This document shows, piece after piece, positions 22,480 through 35,900 of a stretch of DNA of 64,000 nucleotides. The notes below the pieces were generated by a model, which made no database searches, had not been told where the DNA came from, and was given only the letters and a program-made list of their open reading frames with translations. A program made the position numbers and the translations under genes. Position 1 is the stretch's first letter. Each line of letters starts with the position of its first letter. This stretch comes from Chondrosia reniformis (taxonomy: Eukaryota; Porifera; Demospongiae; Chondrillida; Chondrillidae). Location of the stretch: assembly GCA_947172415.1 (NCBI GenBank), contig OX359191.1:186001-250000 (forward strand), given 5' to 3'.

Positions 22480-22975
22480 ACAAAAGGTTAGGTGTCATCC
22501 CATGAGCACTTCCAGACGGTGGTTTACTGAAGAGCTGAAGAATATGAGGAAGTTATTTCATCTATATATATAAATAGCTGAGCGTATGTGGCTAAAACTA
22601 AAGACAGTAGAAAGGGTAGAAAGCACATGTTGCTACTCCAAGGGGGTCATTACTGATGAAGGCTGATGTTTTTCCTGTTGTTTGGCTAGGGAGGATCAGA
22701 TGTGTTGCATTCTGGTTTAAAATGTTGTCAAGTCCATTGTAAGGGTAGCTGCATTGAAAGCAATGGAATGTGGAGAGTCATGGATTATGAAACCGTGGGA
22801 GTGTCTCAAGTCATTTGGGTGGTGAGGTGTTGGAGCTGAGGAGGTACGTGGTCTATCTAGTGGAGATATCAGGGCAATGTTTTAGAGACTAGGAAGATTG
22901 AAGAGGAATGGTCAGATAAATTTAGGACCAAACCGAAGTTGGCAATTTTGCGGCTACCTAACTTTGATGGCACAT
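22480..22975 (+). pseudogene. Decayed LINE (non-LTR retrotransposon), left part
   Basis: Fragments in shifting frames read like the linker and the region after the reverse transcriptase of a LINE ORF2: RRWFTEELKNMRKLFH, SLLMKADVFPVVWLGRIRC, AFWFKML, AMECGESWIMKPWECLKSFG, GVGAEEVRGLSSGDIRAMF and IEEEWSDKFRTKPKLAILRL. Stops and frameshifts separate the pieces and the catalytic RT motifs are absent, so it is dead and internally deleted. The coding trace stops at the satellite junction near 22975 and resumes at 59109 in the same direction. Confidence 0.7.
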
Positions 22976-23119
22976 TGTAATGTACATTAAGGGTCGTAAC
23001 TCCATCAAACAGCAAGATGTGAGACTAATACTTGATGTCAGCATTCACAGACATGTATGAAACATTTCCAAACAGTTTTAGAGGTTTCAGGTTTTGTTCA
23101 CATTTGTCTCACCATACAT
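22976..23119. repeat. Satellite run 0 (single edge monomer)
   Basis: One partial, diverged monomer (for example GTGAGACTAATACTTG) between the LINE junction and the first core. Confidence 0.9.
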
Positions 23120-24271
23120 ATGAGTATATCCTACAATATATTATTGAAGCTACAGTTGCTTTCAAAACATTATATAGCATAGAAATTGGAATCTATTTTA
23201 ATCGGTACATCACTCTCTCAAATATTTAGTTAGGAATTGAGTAATTCATACAGCCGGCCTAGTTGTATTATCGATCATAGACATTAATATCGTAGAGGCG
23301 ATAAATATCAGTCCTCGCAAATATCTCTAATTTTCGGCATCAAGAAAAGTCTCTTTCCTCCCTCCATCAAGATACATACTGGCTTTTATCTATTTGCCAC
23401 AGTTTTGAGGTATATTAGAAATATTGCGTATTTGTGTAAAATTGCTTGTAACGATTCAATGGTCTGGAATTAAAGTGGAATAATTTGACGATTTCTCGAA
23501 AATAATTGGGATCAGAAAAGTCGTTCTCCTCGGCCCATCAAGACACTTACTGGATTTTTTCCGCCTTCCCCAGTTTTCAGATGAACCACTAATACTGACT
23601 ATGTCTTTAAACTTGCTTGGAACAATTCACTGATCTGGAAATAACGAGAAATATATAAAAAAAGCCCCAACCACAACCGTTTCCTTCGGACAAAACTTCA
23701 TATAAATACAAGCGAAAAACCTTATATAGTAGGCCTACCTGGACACATCTCTATGGTGGTTGCGGTTCCCATAGAGGTTGGTAGCGCTTAGACTCTGAAG
23801 CTGTCTCCTAATCGGTTGGTGCCATAGAGACGTGCTCACCAATAATCCGGATTTCGGGGGGGTTCCACGTAATGTGGGATTGGCATCTGATATCTTAGGA
23901 TTCATATGAGTCGGCCATATCGAGAAGAACTGGTTCTTCTCACGCAAGTGACACCCAAAGCTCAACTCGGCAGAGCGTTACCACCGATCCCGGCCTCTGA
24001 GCGTCGTGGATGGTAGCGTTCGGTATGGTCCAACTTTTTTTCTTTGGAGTTTCGTTGGCCGTCGATCGGCAAAATTTCACTTTAACGACATCCATATAAT
24101 ATATGTGGAGAAATACTGCTTCAACAACAATCAAGTACTACACAGTGCATATCCATGTGTATAAGAAATCTTTGGAAGCGCTCTAGTTATTCGGATATAC
24201 ATATATTATAGTATCGCATTTGGTACCTACTCACGGTCGGCCATTTATAATATTGTACAATTATCGTATAA
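23120..24271. repeat. Core unit 1
   Basis: First of seven 1,152 bp non-satellite units, from ATGAGTATATCC to TTATCGTATAA. It contains an 18-base inverted repeat with a 2-base centre (GAGAAGAACTGGTTCTTCTC), a hairpin with stem CTCTATGG/CCATAGAG, and short minus-strand open frames (76 and 64 codons) without recognised homology. This copy is the most distinct (TTGAGGTATATT where the others have TTGAGATATATT). Confidence 0.9.
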
Positions 24272-27200
24272 GGGTCGTAACTCCATCAAACAGCAAGATG
24301 TAAAGCTAATACTTGATGTCAGCATTCACAGACATGTATGAAACATTTCCAAGGAGTTTTAGAAGTTTCAATTTTTGCTCATATTTGCCCTATATATCTC
24401 TCACCATACATTAACTTAGTAGGGCAGATTTTAATGTATATGAAGGGTCGTAACTCCATCAAACAGCAAGATGTGAAGCCAATACTTGATGTCAGCATTC
24501 ACAGACATGTATGAAACGTTTCCAAACAGTTTTAGAAGTTTCAATTTTTGTTCATATTTGCCCTATCTCTCACCATACATTCACTTAGTAGGGCAGATTT
24601 TAATCTACATTAAGGATCGTAACTCCATCAAACAGCAAGATGTGAAGCCAATACTTGATGTCAGCATTCACAGACATGTATGAAACATTTTCAAACAGTT
24701 TTAGAAGTTTCAATTTTTGTTCATATTTGCCCTATCTCTCACCATACATTTACTTAGTAGGGCAGATTTTAATCTACATTAAGGGTCGTAACTCCATCAA
24801 ACCGCAAGATGTAAAGCCAATACTTGATGTCAGCATTCACAGACATGTATGAAACATTTCCAAACAGTTTTAGAAGTTTCAAATTTTGTTCATATTTGCT
24901 TTATGTTCATATTCACTTAGTAGGGTAGATTTTATAGTACATGAAGGGTCGTAACTCCATCAAACAGCAAGATGTGAAGCCAATACTTGATGTCAGCATT
25001 CACAGACATGTATGAATCATTTCCAAACAGTTTTAGAAATTTCAATTTTTGTTCATATTTGCCCTATCTCTCACCATACATTAACTTAGTTGGGCAGATT
25101 TTAATGTACATGAAGGGTCGTAACTCTATCAAACAGCAAGATGTGAAGCCAATACTTGATGTCAGCATTCACAGACATGTATGAATCATTTCCAAACAGT
25201 TTTAGAAGTTTCAATTTTTGTTCATATTTGCCCTATCTCTCACCATACATTTACTTAGTAGGGCAGATTTTAATCTACATTAAGGGTCGTAACTCCATCA
25301 AACAGCAAGATGTGAAGCCAATACTTGATGTCAGCATTCACAGACATGTATGAAACATTTCCAAACAGTTTTAGAAGTTTCAATTTTTTTTAATATTTGC
25401 CTTATCTCTCACCATACTTGAACTTAGTTGGGCAGATTTTAATCTACATTAAGGGTCGTAACTCCATCAAACAGCAAGATGTGAAGCCAAAACTTGATGT
25501 CAGCATTCACAGACATGTATGAATCATTTCCAAACAGTTTTAGAAATTTCAATTTTTGTTCATATTTGCCCTATCTCTCACCATACATTAACTTATTAGG
25601 GCAGATTTTAATGTACATGAAGGGTCGTAACTCCATCAAACAGCAAGATGTGAAGCCAATACTTGATGTCAGCATTCACAGACATGTATGAATCATTTCC
25701 AAACAGTTTTAGAAGTTTCAATTTTTGTTTATATTTGCCCTATCTCTCACCATACATTAACTTATTAGGGCAGATTTTATTGTACATTAAGGGTTGTAAC
25801 TTCATCAAACAGCAAGATGTGAAGCCGATACTTGATGTCAGCATTTACAGACATGTATGAAACATTTCCAAACAGTTTTAGAAGTTTCAATTTTTGTTCA
25901 TATTTGCCCTATCTCTCACCATACATTTACTTAGTAGGGCAGATTTTAATCTACATTAAGGGTCGTAACTCCATCAAACCGCAAGATGTAAAGCCAATAC
26001 TTGATGTCAGCATTCACAGACATGTATGAAACATTTCCAAACAGTTTTAGAAGTTTCAAATTTTGTTCATATTTGCTTTATGTTCATATTCACTTAGTAG
26101 GGTAGATTTTATAGTACATGAAGGGTCGTAACTCCATCAAACAGCAAGATGTGAAGCCAATACTTGATGTCAGCATTCACAGACATGTATGAATCATTTC
26201 CAAACAGTTTTAGAAATTTCAATTTTTGTTCATATTTGCCCTATCTCTCACCATACATTAACTTAGTTGGGCAGATTTTAATGTACATGAAGGGTCGTAA
26301 CTCTATCAAACAGCAAGATGTGAAGCCAATACTTGATGTCAGCATTCACAGACATGTATGAATCATTTCCAAACAGTTTTAGAAGTTTCAATTTTTGTTC
26401 ATATTTGCCCTATCTCTCACCATACATTTACTTAGTAGGGCAGATTTTAATCTACATCAAGGGTCGTAACTCTATCAAACAGCAAGATGTGAAGCCAATA
26501 CTTGATGTCAGCATTCACAGACATGTATGAATCATTTCCAAACAGTTTTAGAAGTTTCAATTTTTTTTCATATTTGCCTTATCTCTCACCATACTTTAAC
26601 TTAGTAGGGCAGATTTTAATCTACATTAAGGGTCGTAACTCCATCAAACAGCAAGATGTGAAGCCAATACTTGATGTCAGCATTCACAGACATGTATGAA
26701 ACATTTCCAAACAGTTTTAGAAGTTTCAATTTTTTTTAATATTTGCCTTATCTCTCACCATACTTTAACTTAGTTGGGCAGATTTTAATCTACATTAAGG
26801 GTCGTAACTCCATCAAACAGCAAGATGTGAAGCCAAAACTTGATGTCAGCATTCACAGACATGTATGAATCATTTCCAAACAGTTTTAGAAATTTCAATT
26901 TTTGTTCATATTTGCCCTATCTCTCACCATACATTAACTTATTAGGGCAGATTTTAATGTACATGAAGGGTCGTAACTCCATCAAACAGCAAGATGTGAA
27001 GCCAATACTTGATGTCAGCATTCACAGACATGTATGAATCATTTCCAAACAGTTTTAGAAGTTTCAATTTTTGTTTATATTTGCCCTATCTCTCACCATA
27101 CATTAACTTATTAGGGCAGATTTTATTGTACATTAAGGGTTGTAACTTCATCAAACAGCAAGATGTGAAGCCGATACTTGATGTCAGCATTTACAGACAT

Positions 27201-28618
27201 GTATGAAACATTTCCAAACAGTTTTAGAAGTTTCAATTTTTGTTCATATTTGCCCTATCTCTCACCATACTTTAACTTATTAGGGCATATTTTAATGTAC
27301 ATTAAGGATCGTCACTCCATCAAACAGCAAGATGGGAAGCCATTACTTGATGTCAGCATTCACAGACATGTATGAAACATTTCCAAACAGTTTTAGAAGT
27401 TTCAATTTTTTTTAATATTTGCCTTATCTCTCACCATACTTTAACTTAGTAGGGCAGATTTTAATCTACATTAGGGGTCGTAACTCCATCAAACAGCAAG
27501 ATGTGAAGCCAATACTTGATGTCAGCATTCACAGACATGTATGAAACATTTCCAAACAATTTTAGAAGTTTCAATTTTTGTTCATATTTGCCCTATCTCT
27601 CACCATACATTAACTTATTAGGGCAGATTTTATTGTACATTAAGGGTCGTAACTCCATCAAACAGCAAGATGTGAAGCCAAAACTTGATGTCAGCATTCA
27701 CAGACATGTATGAAACATTTCCAAACAGTTTTAGAAGTTTCAAATTTTTGTTCACATTTGCCCTATCTCTCACTATACATTTACTTAGTAGGGCAGATTT
27801 TAATCTACATCAAGGGTCGTAACTCTATCAAACAGCAAGATGTGAAGCCAATACTTGATGTCAGCATTCACAGACATGTATGAAACATTTCCAAACAGTT
27901 TTAGAAGTTTCAATTTTTTTTCATATTTGCCCTATCTCTCACCATACTTTAACTTAGTAGGGCAGATTTTAATCTACATTAGGGGTCGTAACTCCATCAA
28001 ACAGCAAGATGTGAAGCCAATACTTGATGTCAGCATTCACAGACATGTATGAATCATTTCCAAACAGTTTTAGAAGTTTCAATTTTTGTTCATATTTGCC
28101 CTATCTCTCACCATACATTTACTTAGTAGGGCAGATTGTAATCCACATCAAGGGTCGTAACTCTATCAAACAGCAAGATGTGAAGCCAATACTTGATGTC
28201 AGCATTCACAGACATGTATGAAACATTTCCAAACAATTTTAGAAGTTTCAATTTTTGTTCATATTTGCCCTATCTCTCATCATACATTTACTTAGTAGGG
28301 CAGATTTTAATCTACATTAAGGGTCGTAACTCCATCAAACAGCAAGATGTGAAGCCAATACTTCATGTCAGCATTCACAGACATGTATGAAACGTTTCCA
28401 AACAGTTTTAGAAGTTTCAATTTTTGTTCATATTTGCCCTATCTCTCACCATACATTAACTTATTAGGGCAGATTTTATTGTACATTAAGGGTCGTAACT
28501 CCATCAAACAGCAAGATGTGAAGCCAATACTTGATGTCAGCATTCACAGACATGTATGAAACATTTCCAAACAGTTTTAGAGGTTTCAAGTTTTGTTCAA
28601 ATTTGTCTCACCATACAT
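24272..28618. repeat. Satellite run 1 (~26 monomers)
   Basis: 4.35 kb. It contains internal duplications of multi-monomer blocks: the blocks starting near 24987 and near 26164 share the same sequence of variants. Confidence 0.95.
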
Positions 28619-29770
28619 ATGAGTATATCCTACAATATATTATTGAAGCTACAGTTGCTTTCAAAACATTATATAGCATAGAAATTGGAATCTATTTTAA
28701 TCGGTACATCACTCTCTCAAATATTTAGTTAGGAATTGAGTAATTTATACAGCCGGCCTAGTTGTATTATCGATCATAGACATTAATATCGTAGAGGCGA
28801 TAAATATCAGTCCTCGCAAATATCTCTAATTTTCGGCATCAAGAAAAGTCTCTTTCCTCCCTCCATCAAGATACATACTGGCTTTTATCTATTTGCCACA
28901 GTTTTGAGATATATTAGAAATATTGCGTATTTGTGTAAAATTGCTTGTAACGATTCAATGGTCTGGAATTGAAGTGGAATAATTTGACGATTTCTCGAAA
29001 ATAATTGGGATCAGAAAAGTCGTTCTCCTCGGCCCATCAAGACACTTACTGGATTTTTTCCGCCTTCCCCAGTTTTCAGATGAACCACTAATACTGACTA
29101 TGTCTTTAAACTTGCTTGGAACAATTCACTGATCTGGAAATAACGAGAAATATATAAAAAAAGCCCCAACCACAACCGTTTCCTTCGGACAAAACTTCAT
29201 ATAAATACAAGCGAAAAACCTTATATAGTAGGCCTACCTGGACACATCTCTATGGTGGTTGCGGTTCCCATAGAGGTTGGTAGCGCTTAGACTCTGAAGC
29301 TGTCTCCTAATCGGTTGGTGCCATAGAGACGTGCTCACCAATAATCCGGATTTCGGGGGGGTTCCACGTAATGTGGGATTGGCATCTGATATCTTAGGAT
29401 TCATATGAGTCGGCCATATCGAGAAGAACTGGTTCTTCTCACGCAAGTGACACCCAAAGCTCAACTCGGCAGAGCGTTACCACCGATCCCGGCCTCTGAG
29501 CGTCGTGGATGGTAGCGTTCGGTATGGTCCAACTTTTTTTCTTTGGAGTTTCGTTGGCCGTCGATCGGCAAAATTTCACTTTAACGACATCCATATAATA
29601 TATGTGGAGAAATACTGCTTCAACAACAATCAAGTACTACACAGTGCATATCCATGTGTATAAGAAATCTTTGGTAGCGCTCTAGTTATTCGGATATACA
29701 TTTATTATAGTATCGCATTTGGTACCTACTCACGGTCGGCCATTTATAATATTGTACAATTATCGTATAA
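28619..29770. repeat. Core unit 2
   Basis: Carries the variant pair GGAATTGAAG and GGTAGCGC, plus CATTTATTATAG near its end, shared with cores 3, 5 and 7. Confidence 0.9.
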
Positions 29771-31756
29771 GGGTCGTAACTCCATCAAACAGCAAGATAT
29801 AAAGCTAATATTGATGTCAGCATTCACAGACATGTATGAAATATTTCCAAACAGTTTTAGAAGTTTCAATTTTTGTTTATATTTGCCCTATCTCTCACCA
29901 TACATTAACTTATTAGGGCATATTTTAATGTACATTAAGGGTCGTAACTCCATCAAACAGCAAGATGTGAAGCCAATACTTGATGTCAGCATTCACAGAC
30001 ATGTATGAAACATTTCCAAACAGTTTTAGAAGTTTCAATTTTTGTTCATATTTGCCCTATCTCTCACCATACATTTACTTAGTAGGGCAGATTTTAATCT
30101 ACATTAAGGGTCGTAACTCCATCAAACAGCAAGATGTGAAGCCAACACTTTATGTCAGCATTCACAGACATGTATGAAACATTTCCAAACAGTTTTAGAA
30201 GTTTCAATTTTTGTTCATATTTGCCCTATCTCTCACCATACTTTAACTTATTAGGGCATATTTTAATGTACATTAAGGATCGTCACTCCATCAAACAGCA
30301 AGATGTGAAGCCAATACTTGATGTCAGCATTCACAGACATGTATGAATCATTTCCAAACAGTTTTAGAAGTTTCAATTTTTTTCATATTTGCCCTATCTC
30401 TCACCATACATTTACTTAGTAGGGCAGATTTTAATCTATATTAAGGGTCATAACTCCATCAAACAGCAAGATGTGAAGCCAATACTTGATGTCAGCATTC
30501 ACAGACATGTATGAATCATTTCCAAACAGTTTTAGAAGTTTCAATTTTTTTTCATATTTGCCTTATCTCTCACCATACTTTAACTTAGTTGGGCAGATTT
30601 TAATCTACATTAAGGGTCGTAACTCCATCAAACAGCAAGATGTGAAGCCGATACTTGATGTCAGCATTTACAGACATGTATGAAACATTTCCAAACAGTT
30701 TTAGAAGTTTCAATTTTTGTTCATATTTGCCCTATCTCTCACCATACATTTACTTAGTAGGGCAGATTTTAATCTATATTAAGGGTCATAACTCCATCAA
30801 ACAGCAAGATGTGAAGCCAATACTTGATGTCAGCATTCACAGACATGTATGAATCATTTCCAAACAGTTTTAGAAGTTTCAATTTTTGTTCATATTTGCC
30901 CTATCTCTCACCATACATTTACTTATTAGGGCAGATTTTAATCTACATTAAGGGTCGTAACTCCATCAAACAGCAAGATGTGAAGCCAATACTTGATGTC
31001 AGCATTCACAGACATGTATGAATCATTTCCAAACAGTTTTAGAAGTTTCAATTTTTGTTCATATTTGCCCTATCTCTCACCATACATTTACTTAGTAGGG
31101 CAGATTTTAATCTACATTAAGTGTCATAACTCCATCAAACAGCAAGATGTGAAGCCAATACTTGATGTCAGCATTCACAGACATGTATGAAACATTTCCA
31201 AACAGTTTTAGAAGTTTCAATTTTTGTTCATATTTGCCCTATCTCTCACCATACATTTACTTATTAGGGCAGATTTTATAGTACATGAAGGGTCGTAACT
31301 CCATCAAACAGCAAGATGTGAAGCCAATACTTGATGTCAGCATTCACAGACATGTATGAATCATTTCCAAACAGTTTTAGAAGTTTCAATTTTTGTTCAT
31401 ATTTGCCCTATATCTCACCATACATTCACTTAGTAGGGCAGATTTTAATCTACATTAAGGGTCGTAACTCCATCAAACAGCAAGATGTGAAGCCAATACT
31501 TAATGTCAGCATTCACAGACATGTATGAAACGTTTCCAAACAGTTTTAGAAGTTTCAATTTTTGTTCATATTTGCCCTATCTCTCACCATACATTAACTT
31601 ATTAGGGCAGATTTTATTGTACATTAAGGGTCGTAACTCCATCAAACAGCAAGATGTGAAGCCAATACTTGATGTCAGCATTCACAGACATGTATGAAAC
31701 ATTTCCAAACAGTTTTAGAGGTTTCAAGTTTTGTTCAAATTTGTCTCACCATACAT
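29771..31756. repeat. Satellite run 2 (~12 monomers)
   Basis: 1.99 kb. Its first monomers (CAAGATATAAAGCTAATATTG, one base short) recur at the start of runs 3 and 5. Confidence 0.95.
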
Positions 31757-32908
31757 ATGAGTATATCCTACAATATATTATTGAAGCTACAGTTGCTTTC
31801 AAAACATTATATAGCATAGAAATTGGAATCTATTTTAATCGGTACATCACTCTCTCAAATATTTAGTTAGGAATTGAGTAATTTATACAGCCGGCCTAGT
31901 TGTATTATCGATCATAGACATTAATATCGTAGAGGCGATAAATATCAGTCCTCGCAAATATCTCTAATTTTCGGCATCAAGAAAAGTCTCTTTCCTCCCT
32001 CCATCAAGATACATACTGGCTTTTATCTATTTGCCACAGTTTTGAGATATATTAGAAATATTGCGTATTTGTGTAAAATTGCTTGTAACGATTCAATGGT
32101 CTGGAATTGAAGTGGAATAATTTGACGATTTCTCGAAAATAATTGGGATCAGAAAAGTCGTTCTCCTCGGCCCATCAAGACACTTACTGGATTTTTTCCG
32201 CCTTCCCCAGTTTTCAGATGAACCACTAATACTGACTATGTCTTTAAACTTGCTTGGAACAATTCACTGATCTGGAAATAACGAGAAATATATAAAAAAA
32301 GCCCCAACCACAACCGTTTCCTTCGGACAAAACTTCATATAAATACAAGCGAAAAACCTTATATAGTAGGCCTACCTGGACACATCTCTATGGTGGTTGC
32401 GGTTCCCATAGAGGTTGGTAGCGCTTAGACTCTGAAGCTGTCTCCTAATCGGTTGGTGCCATAGAGACGTGCTCACCAATAATCCGGATTTCGGGGGGGT
32501 TCCACGTAATGTGGGATTGGCATCTGATATCTTAGGATTCATATGAGTCGGCCATATCGAGAAGAACTGGTTCTTCTCACGCAAGTGACACCCAAAGCTC
32601 AACTCGGCAGAGCGTTACCACCGATCCCGGCCTCTGAGCGTCGTGGATGGTAGCGTTCGGTATGGTCCAACTTTTTTTCTTTGGAGTTTCGTTGGCCGTC
32701 GATCGGCAAAATTTCACTTTAACGACATCCATATAATATATGTGGAGAAATACTGCTTCAACAACAATCAAGTACTACACAGTGCATATCCATGTGTATA
32801 AGAAATCTTTGGTAGCGCTCTAGTTATTCGGATATACATTTATTATAGTATCGCATTTGGTACCTACTCACGGTCGGCCATTTATAATATTGTACAATTA
32901 TCGTATAA
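31757..32908. repeat. Core unit 3
   Basis: Same variant type as core 2, from which no difference was noticed by eye. Confidence 0.9.
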
Positions 32909-35900
32909 GGGTCGTAACTCCATCAAACAGCAAGATATAAAGCTAATATTGATGTCAGCATTCACAGACATGTATGAAATATTTCCAAACAGTTTTAGAA
33001 GTTTCAATTTTTGTTTATATTTGCCCTATCTCTCACCATACATTAACTTATTAGGGCATATTTTAATGTACATTAAGGGTCGTAACTCCATCAAACAGCA
33101 AGATGTGAAGCCAATACTTGATGTCAGCATTCACAGACATGTATGAAACATTTCCAAACAGTTTTAGAAGTTTCAATTTTTGTTCATATTTGCCCTATCT
33201 CTCACCATACATTTACTTAGTAGGGCAGATTTTAATCTACATTAAGGGTCGTAACTCCATCAAACAGCAAGATGTGAAGCCAACACTTTATGTCAGCATT
33301 CACAGACATGTATGAAACATTTCCAAACAGTTTTAGAAGTTTCAATTTTTGTTCATATTTGCCCTATCTCTCACCATACTTTAACTTATTAGGGCATATT
33401 TTAATGTACATTAAGGATCGTCACTCCATCAAACAGCAAGATGTGAAGCCAATACTTGATGTCAGCATTCACAGACATGTATGAATCATTTCCAAACAGT
33501 TTTAGAAGTTTCAATTTTTTTCATATTTGCCTTATCTCTCACCATACTTTAACTTAGTTGGGCAGATTTTAATCTACATTAAGGGTCGTAACTCCATCAA
33601 ACAGCAAGATGTGAAGCCGATACTTGATGTCAGCATTTACAGACATGTATGAAACATTTCCAAACAGTTTTAGAAGTTTCAATTTTTGTTCATATTTGCC
33701 CTATCTCTCACCATACATTTACTTAGTAGGGCAGATTTTAATCTATATTAAGGGTCATAACTCCATCAAACAGCAAGATGTGAAGCCAATACTTGATGTC
33801 AGCATTCACAGACATGTATGAATCATTTCCAAACAGTTTTAGAAGTTTCAATTTTTTTTCATATTTGCCTTATCTCTCACCATACTTTAACTTAGTTGGG
33901 CAGATTTTAATCTACATTAAGGGTCGTAACTCCATCAAACAGCAAGATGTGAAGCCGATACTTGATGTCAGCATTTACAGACATGTATGAAACATTTCCA
34001 AACAGTTTTAGAAGTTTCAATTTTTGTTCATATTTGCCCTATCTCTCACCATACATTTACTTAGTAGGGCAGATTTTAATCTATATTAAGGGTCATAACT
34101 CCATCAAACAGCAAGATGTGAAGCCAATACTTGATGTCAGCATTCACAGACATGTATGAATCATTTCCAAACAGTTTTAGAAGTTTCAATTTTTGTTCAT
34201 ATTTGCCCTATCTCTCACCATACATTTACTTATTAGGGCAGATTTTAATCTACATTAAGGGTCGTAACTCCATCAAACAGCAAGATGTGAAGCCAATACT
34301 TGATGTCAGCATTCACAGACATGTATGAATCATTTCCAAACAGTTTTAGAAGTTTCAATTTTTGTTCATATTTGCCCTATCTCTCACCATACATTTACTT
34401 AGTAGGGCAGATTTTAATCTACATTAAGTGTCATAACTCCATCAAACAGCAAGATGTGAAGCCAATACTTGATGTCAGCATTCACAGACATGTATGAAAC
34501 ATTTCCAAACAGTTTTAGAAGTTTCAATTTTTGTTCATATTTGCCCTATCTCTCACCATACATTTACTTATTAGGGTAGATTTTAATCTACATTAAGGGT
34601 CGTAACTCCATCAAACAGCAAGATGTGAAGCCAATACTTGATGTCAGCATTTACAGACATGTATGAAACATTTCCAAACAGTTTTAGAAGTTTCAATTTT
34701 TGTTCATATTTGCCCTATCTCTCACCATACATTTACTTATTAGGGCAGATTTTAATCTACATTAAGGGTCATAACTCCATCAAACAGCAAGATGTGAAGC
34801 CAATACTTGATGTCAGCATTCACAGACATGTATGAATCATTTCCAAACAGTTTTAGAAGTTTCAATTTTTTTTCATATTTGCCTTATCTCTCACCATACT
34901 TTAACTTAGTTGGGCAGATTTTAATCTACATTAAGGGTCGTAACTCCATCAAACAGCAAGATGTGAAGCCGATACTTGATGTCAGCATTTACAGACATGT
35001 ATGAACATTTCCAAACAGTTTTAGAAGTTTCAATTTTTGTTCATATTTGCCCTATCTCTCACCATACATTTACTTATTAGGGCAGATTTTAATCTACATT
35101 AAGGGTCGTAACTCCATCAAACAGCAAGATGTGAAGCCAATACTTGATGTCAGCATTCACAGACATGTATGAATCATTTCCAAACAGTTTTAGAAGTTTC
35201 AATTTTTGTTCATATTTGCCCTATCTCTCACCATACATTTACTTAGTAGGGCAGATTTTAATCTACATTAAGTGTCATAACTCCATCAAACAGCAAGATG
35301 TGAAGCCAATACTTGATGTCAGCATTCACAGACATGTATGAAACATTTCCAAACAGTTTTAGAAGTTTCAATTTTTGTTCATATTTGCCCTATCTCTCAC
35401 CATACATTTACTTATTAGGGTAGATTTTAATCTACATTAAGGGTCGTAACTCCATCAAACAGCAAGATGTGAAGCCAATACTTGATGTCAGCATTTACAG
35501 ACATGTATGAAACATTTCCAAACAGTTTTAGAAGTTTCAATTTTTGTTCATATTTGCCCTATCTCTCACCATACATTTACTTATTAGGGCAGATTTTAAT
35601 CTACATTAAGGGTCATAACTCCATCAAACAGCAAGATGTGAAGCCAATACTTGATGTCAGCATTCACAGACATGTATGAATCATTTCCAAACAGTTTTAG
35701 AAGTTTCAATTTTTTTTCATATTTGCCTTATCTCTCACCATACTTTAACTTAGTTGGGCAGATTTTAATCTACATTAAGGGTCGTAACTCCATCAAACAG
35801 CAAGATGTGAAGCCGATACTTGATGTCAGCATTTACAGACATGTATGAACATTTCCAAACAGTTTTAGAAGTTTCAATTTTTGTTCATATTTGCCCTATC

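Noticed and set aside
23710..23960. U1 snRNA-like sequence in the core (CCTACCTGG near the start of the block)
   Set aside because: The 5' end lacks ACTTACCTG and the Sm site and stem-loops do not line up.
23958..24035. tRNA gene in the core (GCTC...GAGC D-arm-like pairing)
   Set aside because: No acceptor stem or anticodon stem can be drawn; only an A-box-like segment remains.
23735..24134. Minus-strand 76- and 64-codon frames in each core unit as genes
   Set aside because: They are identical only because the cores are near-identical copies; no recognised motif, short length and no splice context.
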